Below are positions 1 to 6,360 of a DNA stretch of 64,000 nucleotides, in pieces; position 1 is the first letter of the stretch, and every line of letters starts with the position of its first letter. Under the pieces are notes generated by a model. That model worked only from the letters and a program-made list of their open reading frames with translations, made no database searches and had not been told where the DNA came from. The stretch spans positions 62,001 to 126,000 of the forward strand of contig JANLFK010000007.1 of assembly GCA_024655945.1 (NCBI GenBank), written 5' to 3'. A program made the translations under genes and the position numbers. This DNA is from a candidate division KSB1 bacterium. GTDB taxonomy: Bacteria > Zhuqueibacterota > Zhuqueibacteria > JANLFK01 > Oleimicrobiaceae.

Positions 1-932
1 TGGTGGGTCCGGAGCTCTACCGGCGTGTGCGCACTGTTGACCACGACTGCCGGCAGCTCGCGGACCTTGTGCGCCTTGGGGAGACGGTCAATGGCACGCC
101 GGTGTGGCTCCACAAGTACGTGGTGAAGGCAGAGCGGCTACTCGTGGCAGGAGGCACCAGCCACCACCCGCTGACCGGCTATGCGGGCGGCCCGAAGCTG
201 CTAAATCCCGGGTGCGCTGGGCTGGAGACTGTGCTGCGCTGCCACGCACTGGGGGTGGATGTGACGCGTGGTGGACTGGTGGCCACCTGTGCCCCAGGGG
301 TCGCAGCGGGTAACCCCATTTACCAGGACATCGTGGACTCCACGAAGTTCGTGCAGGTGGACTTTGCCTTGCACCTGATCGTGGACGCGCATGGCAGGGT
401 ACGACAGGCGTGCGCAGGAGCGCTGGCGCCCAGTTGGGAGAGGGCGCGTCAGCTAGCCGATAGCTTCTACAAGGTACCTGTGGCGCAACGTGTGCCTCTG
501 GTCATTGCCAGCTGCGGGGGGGCGCCCTTCGACGACGACTTTGTCAAGAGCTTTCGCGCCGTGCGGAACGCTGCGCTGCTGGTCAGCGACGGTGGCCATC
601 TCCTCCTGATTGCCGAGTGCCGCGCAGGACTCGGCTGCGAGCATTTCTTAGACTTTTTCGCCACCTCCACGCCGCACGAGCTGGCCAGCAAGCTCCGACA
701 GGATTACCGTTCGTTCGGCACCACTGCCCTTGGATTGCGCGAACTGCTGCGCCGGATCAGGGTGACGGTGGTGGGAATGCTCCCGCCAGCAGCCCCCTCG
801 GCCATGGGCATTCGCGTGGAGCCCTCTGCCCAAGTGGCGGTGGAACAGGCCCTGTCTGAACTGCCGCCCGGGGCGAAATTGGCGGTGCTCCCCCACGCAC
901 ATTTCACGCTGCCAGTAGTGGAGAGAGGATGA
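1..932 (+). CDS. LarA-family nickel-pincer racemase/epimerase, 5' end missing
   Basis: The reading frame is open to the left window edge, so about the first 110 residues of a roughly 420-residue protein are missing. Characterised LarA interconverts lactate enantiomers with a nickel-pincer nucleotide bound to a lysine. Counting from the first in-frame start-like codon (position 3), GYAGGPK carries Lys65. His55 lies exactly 10 residues before it and His81 exactly 16 after, the spacing of the catalytic His174, cofactor Lys184 and nickel-ligand His200 of Lactiplantibacillus LarA. The other catalytic His would lie in the missing part. LarA homologues act on several 2-hydroxy acids, so the substrate is open. 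No LarB/C/E maturation genes are visible here. The stop overlaps the next start (ATGA at 929-932). Confidence 0.85.
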   Translation, partial: VGPELYRRVRTVDHDCRQLADLVRLGETVNGTPVWLHKYVVKAERLLVAGGTSHHPLTGYAGGPKLLNPGCAGLETVLRCHALGVDVTRGGLVATCAPGVAAGNPIYQDIVDSTKFVQVDFALHLIVDAHGRVRQACAGALAPSWERARQLADSFYKVPVAQRVPLVIASCGGAPFDDDFVKSFRAVRNAALLVSDGGHLLLIAECRAGLGCEHFLDFFATSTPHELASKLRQDYRSFGTTALGLRELLRRIRVTVVGMLPPAAPSAMGIRVEPSAQVAVEQALSELPPGAKLAVLPHAHFTLPVVERG

Positions 933-1549
933 AGTTTCGGTGCGTCGTCTGGATGGCTCTGGTGGTCTTGAGTGGCTGCAGTTATTTGCATCCAACGCCT
1001 CGCCCCTTCGGCGGAGGCAATGAGCAGGCGGGGTTTGCTGGAAAATGCCCGGGCGCTGACGCTTCCGCTGGAGTTGGCCGTGACGGAGGCGTCGACTCTG
1101 TGGGTGAACCGCGGCGCGGTGGCCCTTCCCGTCAGCGGCGCACCTGGACTGGATTGACCGATGAGCAGATCCTTGCCTTGGCAGAAGAGATCAAGGCCTT
1201 CCTCAATGCCCCCTACGTGTGGGGAGGGTCCTCGCCCGAAGGGACCGACTGCTCAGGCTTTGTTTACGCCGTGTTCCGTCGCGCCTGGGGGTTGACCCTG
1301 CCGCGCTCCGCAGAGGGCATGTACCGGATCGGCGAGCCAGTGGAGCGGGACTCCCTGCGTTTTTCAGACTTGGTCTTCTTCGAGGCAGCCGGGGTGGGTG
1401 AGGTTGCCCATGTCGGCATCTACGTGGCAAAGGGGCGCTTTGTCCATGCCAGCCCGACTAAGGGGGTGATAATCTCTGAACTTGACGAGAGCTATTTTCG
1501 CCAGCACTACGTGGGCGCGCGCCGCCTCGTCGGGTATGTCGTACGCTGA
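929..1549 (+). CDS. NlpC/P60 family lipoprotein peptidase
   Basis: A 206-residue cell-envelope cysteine peptidase, presumably cutting peptidoglycan stem peptides. A short hydrophobic signal ends in the lipobox LSGC (Cys17), so lipidation is predicted. The catalytic domain begins near residue 78. YVWGG (96-100) precedes the nucleophile in GTDCSGF (Cys108); His161 of HVGIY and the later His173 complete the usual Cys-His-His arrangement. The start codon overlaps the LarA stop. The linker at about residues 28-75 is odd: it is Gly/Arg-rich, while another frame of the same DNA (about 1005-1150) reads as normal protein with a much more GC-rich third position, suggesting two compensating frameshifts (see findings). 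The catalytic domain itself is intact. Confidence 0.85.
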   Translation: MKFRCVVWMALVVLSGCSYLHPTPRPFGGGNEQAGFAGKCPGADASAGVGRDGGVDSVGEPRRGGPSRQRRTWTGLTDEQILALAEEIKAFLNAPYVWGGSSPEGTDCSGFVYAVFRRAWGLTLPRSAEGMYRIGEPVERDSLRFSDLVFFEAAGVGEVAHVGIYVAKGRFVHASPTKGVIISELDESYFRQHYVGARRLVGYVVR

Positions 1550-1577
1550 CACGGTGCTGAGCAGAGGAGCAGTCTCG

Positions 1578-1611
1578 GAGCCGGCTCGGCACGCCGCCGG
1601 CTCTTCTTTTT
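1578..1611 (+). terminator. Rho-independent terminator after the NlpC/P60 gene
   Basis: A perfect 8-bp stem (GAGCCGGC at 1578-1585 with GCCGGCTC at 1596-1603), a 10-nt loop and then TTCTTTTT. It ends the larA-nlpC transcription unit just before the methyltransferase gene. Confidence 0.85.
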
Positions 1612-1627
1612 GCTCGAGGGAAACAAA

Positions 1628-3076
1628 GTGAGCGCACAGCCAATGAGCCTGGAAAAGGGCGCGGAAATAGAGGTGCAGGTTCTTTCTCTTGCCTTCGGTG
1701 GCAAAGGCGTGGCAAGGGTTAACGACCTGGTCGTCTTTGTGGAGGGGGGCCTGCCAGAGCAGATTGTCCGGGTGCACATCACGCGCCGCAAGCGCACGTT
1801 TGCTGAGGCGCGCATCGTCGAGGTGGTGCGGCAATCGCCTCTGGCAACCGCACCACGTTGTCTTCACTTTCCGGACTGTGGCGGCTGCCAATTGCAGCAC
1901 CTCCGCTACGGTGCCCAGCTCGAGGTGAAGCGCCAGCACGTGGTTGACTGCCTCGAGCGCCTAGGCGGCATCCAGTCGCCGCCGGTGACCCCCGCGTTGC
2001 TCAGCCCACAGCAGTTTTTCTACCGCAACAAGATGGAATTTGCCTTTTCCGACCGCGCGTGGGTGCCTGCTGCCCGCTTGAGCCAGGAAGGCAACCGTGA
2101 GGCGGGGCTGTACCTTGGCCTCCACCCCCGTGGGCGCTTCGACGCAGTAGTGGACGTGAGCGAGTGCCATTTGCTGTCACCTGTGAGCAACCAGATTTTG
2201 GCGGAAATCCGGCAGATTGCGCGACGCTCGGGCCTTCCGGCCTACTCGGCGGCAAGCCGCCAGGGGTTCTGGCGACACGCGGTCATTCGCGAGGGAAAGC
2301 AGACCGGGCAGGTGATGGTCAACATAGTGACCTCTGCGTTCGATGAAACCGCGCTGAAAACCCTTTCCGTCGGATTGAGAGAGCGATTCCCCGCCATTGT
2401 GAGCGTCGTGGCAACCGTCTCCACCTCGCCGGCGAACGTGGCGTACGGAGAGCAACAAGTCGTTCTCGCCGGACAGCCTGCCATCGAGGAGCAGCTCGGA
2501 CGGTATCGGTTTGAAATCTCTGCCAACTCCTTTTTCCAATCCAACCCGCAGCAAGCCCTCCGCCTGTACGAAGTGGTGCGGCGATACGCCAGCCTGCGCG
2601 GCGACGAGGTGGTGTTCGACCTCTACTGTGGCACGGGCACCATCAGCATCTTTTTGGCGGAGAAGGCGCGCGAGGTATGGGGCTTTGAGCTGGCCGGGGA
2701 GGCCGTGGCGGACGCCAGACGCAATTGCGCACGCAACGCCATTGGCAACTGCCATTTCGTGAGCGGCGACGTGCGCACTTCTTTGGAGAAGATGGCGGCC
2801 GAGGCAGGAAATATCCGGACGGAGGTCGTGGTGGTCGACCCGCCCCGTGCCGGAGTGCATCCGCGGGTGCTGGAAGTGCTCGCCGAGATGGCCCCGCGGC
2901 GGATTGTGTACGTGTCATGCAATCCGGCAACTTTGGCGCGCGACCTGGGAGTGCTGTGCCAAGGCGGCTATCGCCTGCGGGAGGTGACGCCGGTAGACAT
3001 GTTCCCCCAGACCTGGCATGTCGAGGCAGTGGCCCTGCTGGAAAAGGAGAGTGGGCAAGAGAAAGGTATCCCTTGA
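1628..3076 (+). CDS. rlmD: 23S rRNA (uracil-5-)-methyltransferase, RlmD/RumA family
   Basis: A 482-residue SAM-dependent RNA m5U methyltransferase. An N-terminal TRAM domain (about residues 10-65) is followed by the iron-sulfur cysteines of this family: Cys78, Cys84 and Cys87 (C-x5-C-x2-C in the CLHFPDCGGC stretch), with a fourth in VSECHLL. The SAM-binding motif is DLYCGTGTISI, and the catalytic cysteine is in VSCNPATL near the C-terminus after VVDPPRAGVHP. I place the start at GTG 1628, which has GAGGG 7 nt upstream; an in-frame TTG at 1610 lies inside the terminator. Sequence alone cannot separate RlmC, RlmD and dual-specific RlmCD enzymes, so the symbol is by family. Confidence 0.88.
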   Translation: MSAQPMSLEKGAEIEVQVLSLAFGGKGVARVNDLVVFVEGGLPEQIVRVHITRRKRTFAEARIVEVVRQSPLATAPRCLHFPDCGGCQLQHLRYGAQLEVKRQHVVDCLERLGGIQSPPVTPALLSPQQFFYRNKMEFAFSDRAWVPAARLSQEGNREAGLYLGLHPRGRFDAVVDVSECHLLSPVSNQILAEIRQIARRSGLPAYSAASRQGFWRHAVIREGKQTGQVMVNIVTSAFDETALKTLSVGLRERFPAIVSVVATVSTSPANVAYGEQQVVLAGQPAIEEQLGRYRFEISANSFFQSNPQQALRLYEVVRRYASLRGDEVVFDLYCGTGTISIFLAEKAREVWGFELAGEAVADARRNCARNAIGNCHFVSGDVRTSLEKMAAEAGNIRTEVVVVDPPRAGVHPRVLEVLAEMAPRRIVYVSCNPATLARDLGVLCQGGYRLREVTPVDMFPQTWHVEAVALLEKESGQEKGIP

Positions 3077-3101
3077 CCATGGGCTAAGGGCTTTTTTCTC
3101 A

Positions 3102-3130
3102 TTGATTTTGGCGGGGAATTTTCGTATCTT
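3102..3130 (+). promoter_or_regulatory. Sigma70-like promoter for glgA
   Basis: TTGATT (3102-3107) and TATCTT (3125-3130) are separated by exactly 17 nt, each matching 4 of 6 consensus bases, in an A/T-rich patch that stands out from its surroundings. Transcription would begin near 3137, giving a leader of about 57 nt. Confidence 0.5.
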
Positions 3131-3193
3131 CACAGGTCGATTCTTGCCGTATGGAATAATGGGTTGGGTATGCAACTGACGCGTGAGGATGCA

Positions 3194-4684
3194 ATGAGAT
3201 CGCCGCTGAAGATACTGTACGTTGCCTCAGAAGTTGCGCCCTTTGCCAAGACGGGCGGACTTGCCGATGTGGCTGCCGCTCTGCCCAAGGCGTTGCAAGA
3301 CCTCGGCCATGACATCCGCGTGATGATGCCCAAGTACGGCTCGATCAACGAGCGCAAGTATGTGCTGCGTGAGGTCATTCGCCTCAGGGAGATAGCTGTC
3401 GACCTGGGCGGCGAGAAACTGGTCGGCAGCGTCAAGTCGGCGTTCATCCCGGAGACGAAGGTCCAGGTTTACTTCCTGGACTATCCGCCCCTCTTCGGCC
3501 GGCAGGAACTTTACACGGACCCCAAGACCGGCAAGGACTGGCCTGATAACGCAGAGCGCTTCACTTTCTTCTGCAAGGGTGTCTTGGAGACGGTGAAGCT
3601 CCTCCACTGGCAGCCGCATGTGATTCACTGCAACGACTGGCACACCGGACTCATTCCAGTTCTACTCAAGACCACCTACAGCCACGAGCGCCTCTTCGCC
3701 AGGACTTCCACGCTCTTTACCATCCATAACTTGGCCTACCAGGGCGTCTTTCCAAAGGCCAAGTTTGCCCTCACTGGTCTGCCGGCGGAGCTCTTCCGCG
3801 ACCCGGGTGGCGTAGAGTTCTACGGAAAGTTGAGCTTCATGAAGGCCGGCATCGTGTTTGCCGACGCCATTTCCACGGTGAGCGAGCGTTATGCTGAAGA
3901 GATCACTTCCGATCCGGAGATGGGCTGCGGCCTGCAGGAGGTGCTGCGCGCGCGGCGTGATGTGTTGTACGGCATCCTCAATGGCATCGACGACACGGTC
4001 TGGAACCCCAAGACCGATCCGCTGATCGCCAGGACCTACGCTGCCACTGATCTTGCGGGCAAAGCCGAGAACAAGAAGGCGCTGGTTGAGGTCCTGGGCT
4101 TGCCGTATCGCCCCGAGGTCCCGGTGATCGGGATGATCTCCCGTCTCGCCGACCAAAAAGGATTCGACTTAGTGGCAGAGGCGCTCCCTGCGCTAATGAA
4201 GATGGACGTCCAACTTGTCATCCTCGGAACTGGCGACCGGAAATACCACAAACTCTTGGCCGGGTTTGCCAGGCGCAATCCGAAGAAGGTCTCCGTCAAT
4301 CTCCGCTTTGACAACGCCCTTGCCCACCAGATCGAAGCTGGGGCTGACATGTTCCTCATGCCGTCCCGGTACGAGCCATGTGGACTGAACCAGATGTACA
4401 GCTTGGTCTATGGCACGATCCCCATTGTGCGGGCGAGCGGCGGGCTGGCCGACACGATTGTCGACTTTGACCCACGGGGAGGCACGGGCAATGGTTTTGT
4501 CTTCACGGAGTACAGCGCTGCTGCCATGCTGCACGCGGTGGAAAGAGCCCTGGCCGTGTTTTTAGATCAAAAGACCTGGCTGCGCCTGGTGAGGAGCGCC
4601 ATGCGCAGCAACTTTAGCTGGAAGAACTCCGCGACCAAGTACGTCAAGCTGTATGCCAAGCTGGAGGCGAGCAGAAGGAAGTAG
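3194..4684 (+). CDS. glgA: Glycogen synthase (ADP-glucose type, GT5)
   Basis: A 496-residue cytosolic enzyme that extends alpha-1,4-glucan from ADP-glucose, the usual length for bacterial GlgA. The N-terminal nucleotide-sugar motif is KTGGLADV; the central region has HCNDWHTGLIP and TIHNLAYQG; the C-terminal Rossmann domain has the GT-B signature EPCGLNQMYSL followed by RASGGLADT. GAGG lies 5 nt before ATG 3194, so I prefer it to TTG 3164 or ATG 3170. The gene has its own predicted promoter and terminator and no other glycogen genes beside it, so it is probably separate from the glycan locus that follows. Confidence 0.93.
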   Translation: MRSPLKILYVASEVAPFAKTGGLADVAAALPKALQDLGHDIRVMMPKYGSINERKYVLREVIRLREIAVDLGGEKLVGSVKSAFIPETKVQVYFLDYPPLFGRQELYTDPKTGKDWPDNAERFTFFCKGVLETVKLLHWQPHVIHCNDWHTGLIPVLLKTTYSHERLFARTSTLFTIHNLAYQGVFPKAKFALTGLPAELFRDPGGVEFYGKLSFMKAGIVFADAISTVSERYAEEITSDPEMGCGLQEVLRARRDVLYGILNGIDDTVWNPKTDPLIARTYAATDLAGKAENKKALVEVLGLPYRPEVPVIGMISRLADQKGFDLVAEALPALMKMDVQLVILGTGDRKYHKLLAGFARRNPKKVSVNLRFDNALAHQIEAGADMFLMPSRYEPCGLNQMYSLVYGTIPIVRASGGLADTIVDFDPRGGTGNGFVFTEYSAAAMLHAVERALAVFLDQKTWLRLVRSAMRSNFSWKNSATKYVKLYAKLEASRRK

Positions 4685-4692
4685 CGTCGGCT

Positions 4693-4738
4693 GTTGCAGG
4701 CTGGGACAGCGTGTTTCCGCAGACGACATCCCTGCAAC
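4693..4738 (+). other. Inverted repeat in the glgA 3' region
   Basis: GTTGCAGG (4693-4700) is perfectly complementary to CCTGCAAC (4731-4738) across a 30-nt loop, 8 nt after the glgA stop. It could protect the 3' end of the message or be an operator. No T-tract follows, so it is not itself a terminator. Confidence 0.35.
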
Positions 4739-4764
4739 AAGATCAGGTCGGAGACTGCGCGCAG

Positions 4765-4785
4765 AAGGCAGTAATGCCTTGTTTT
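4765..4785 (+). terminator. Terminator after glgA
   Basis: A perfect 6-bp stem, AAGGCA (4765-4770) with TGCCTT (4775-4780), a GTAA tetraloop and then GTTTT. The rest of the gap (4786-4890) must hold the promoter of the glycan locus, but I see no convincing -35/-10 pair there. Confidence 0.6.
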
Positions 4786-4890
4786 CCTGCACCGGAGCGC
4801 CGCTGCCGCGGGGCCCGCGAACTGGCACCATAGTTGCGAACGGGAATAGTCCGACAGTAGCCGCATTGCGACCCATACCGTAAGGCATTC

Positions 4891-5622
4891 ATGGAGGGTA
4901 TTCAGCTTCGGACATCACAGGTGGGCGCGGCGGGCACGGTCACTCTGCTGCGCGTCAAGGGGTACGTGGACGCCACCACTGCTCCGGACCTGCACAAGGC
5001 CGTGACCAGGCTTCTGCAAGAAGAGCACTATCAGATCGTGGTCGACCTCAGTGCGGTCAACTACATCAGTAGTGCTGGCTGGGGCGTGTTTGTCGGTGAG
5101 ATACGCAGCATTCGCGAGAGCGGCGGCGACCTGAAGATTGTGCACATGACCCCCGAGGTGCGCGAGGTGTTCGAGATGCTGGAGTTCAATCGCATCCTCG
5201 CCTCCTACGAAAGCCTCGAGGAGGCCATCGATGACTTTGACGTGTGCGCCGGGTACGATCTGTCGAAGAGCGCTCGCCGGCAGGTGGTGCCGTCCTTGGA
5301 CTTTGACATGCAGCCGGCAGTGCGCCTGCAGCAGCCAGCTGCGAGCAGAGCCGCGCCGGCCACACTACAGGCTGCACCGGGGGGAGTTGGGGAGCCAGCT
5401 TCCTACGGTCGACCCGCTGAGGCTATCGACCTGCCGCTCACCGAGAAGGTGCGGAAGATCGTCCTCGAGAACCCGAACAACGGAGCTTGGGGAGTGATGC
5501 GTGCCCTGAACTCCCCTCGTTTTGGTTACACCCGCATGAACTACTTCAAGGTGCGGGCACTGTTGAAGAGGCTCAACTTGGATACCAAGGAGAAGCGGTA
5601 TCGATTTTACCGCTCGCGGTGA
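4891..5622 (+). CDS. STAS domain protein with C-terminal winged-helix-like domain
   Basis: A 243-residue protein in two parts. Residues about 5-105 form a STAS domain of the anti-sigma-factor-antagonist type, with the typical DLSAVNYISSAGWG stretch whose serine is the phosphorylation site in SpoIIAA-like proteins. An Ala/Pro-rich linker (about 145-180) leads to a basic C-terminal segment (about 185-243) with KVRKIVLENP and YFKVRALLKRL, which looks like a small helix-turn-helix unit. As the first gene of the locus, just upstream of export genes, it is a candidate switch linking a partner-switching signal to glycan production. No partner kinase or phosphatase is nearby. STAS confidence is high; the C-terminal call is inference. 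Confidence 0.75.
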   Translation: MEGIQLRTSQVGAAGTVTLLRVKGYVDATTAPDLHKAVTRLLQEEHYQIVVDLSAVNYISSAGWGVFVGEIRSIRESGGDLKIVHMTPEVREVFEMLEFNRILASYESLEEAIDDFDVCAGYDLSKSARRQVVPSLDFDMQPAVRLQQPAASRAAPATLQAAPGGVGEPASYGRPAEAIDLPLTEKVRKIVLENPNNGAWGVMRALNSPRFGYTRMNYFKVRALLKRLNLDTKEKRYRFYRSR

Positions 5623-5633
5623 TGAGGGAACTC

Positions 5634-6359
5634 ATGGTGGCACAGCGAAACAGTGAAGCGCGAGCGACAGGCACCTGGGGCGGGCCTCAAGGCATGCTTG
5701 GCCCAGTCATGTTGGCTGTGGCCTTTTTGTTGTGGTGGGCGCCCCCCTTGTCTGGGCAAGAGGTGCCCGCAGGCAGCGGCGCACCGCCCTTCGGCTACGG
5801 CGACGGGGTGCGAATCCTCATTTGGGAAAGCTGGGAGCGGGCCGAACTACAAACTTTTGCCACCAAGTTCAGCAACGAGTATGTGATTGACGGCGAGGGG
5901 TACATAACACTCCCCATCTTCGGTAAGCTCAAGGTCGTGGGAATCACGCCGGACGGGCTGGTGGAGCTGCTGCGCGAAAAGCTGCGCCCGTACACCCGAG
6001 ACCCGATCATCACGGTGACGCCGCTGGTGCGGGTGACTCTCCTTGGTCATTTTCGGCAACCGGGTTCGTATCGCGTGGACCCCATGGAAGCTCTCTGGAG
6101 TGTCATCGAGCGGGCTGGTGGGCCAGGGCCTGAGTGTGACCTGCAGCGCTTGCAGCTGCGGCGTGGCGGCCGCACCGTGAAAAAGAGCCTCCTGACCAGC
6201 TGGGAACGCGGTTCGTCCTTAGCGGAAATCGGCGTGAGGAGTGGTGACGTCATCTATGCGCCGCGCGTGCCGCGCCTCACCTTCCGCGACTTTGTCTACT
6301 ACTTTCAGTTCATCGTCTCTTTGATCTCGCTCTACGTCTCCATCAAGAGGTGGGGTTGA
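5634..6359 (+). CDS. Polysaccharide export protein (OPX, Wza-like)
   Basis: A 241-residue exported protein. A hydrophobic signal (around MLGPVMLAVAFLLWW) precedes the Poly_export domain beginning near FGYGDGVRILIW, with the family pattern DGEGYITLPIFGKLKVVG; one SLBB-like repeat follows (VTLLGHFRQPGSYRV). No lipobox cysteine is visible, unlike Wza. The C-terminus ends in a hydrophobic helix (FVYYFQFIVSLISLYVSI) and a basic tail, possibly a second membrane anchor. I choose ATG 5634, with GAGGG 5 nt upstream; ATG 5622 overlaps the STAS stop and is the alternative. It should form the periplasmic/outer-membrane exit route with the kinase gene 1 nt downstream. Confidence 0.85.
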   Translation: MVAQRNSEARATGTWGGPQGMLGPVMLAVAFLLWWAPPLSGQEVPAGSGAPPFGYGDGVRILIWESWERAELQTFATKFSNEYVIDGEGYITLPIFGKLKVVGITPDGLVELLREKLRPYTRDPIITVTPLVRVTLLGHFRQPGSYRVDPMEALWSVIERAGGPGPECDLQRLQLRRGGRTVKKSLLTSWERGSSLAEIGVRSGDVIYAPRVPRLTFRDFVYYFQFIVSLISLYVSIKRWG

Positions 6360-6360
6360 T

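Noticed and set aside
3079-3100. T-run at 3092-3097 as a terminator after the rRNA methyltransferase gene
   Set aside because: No stable stem precedes the T-run.
4685-4890. JUMPstart/ops element (GGCGGTAG-type) for RfaH-like antitermination
   Set aside because: I looked for the ops core in the larger gaps (4685-4890, 12557-12663, 21856-22022) and found none.
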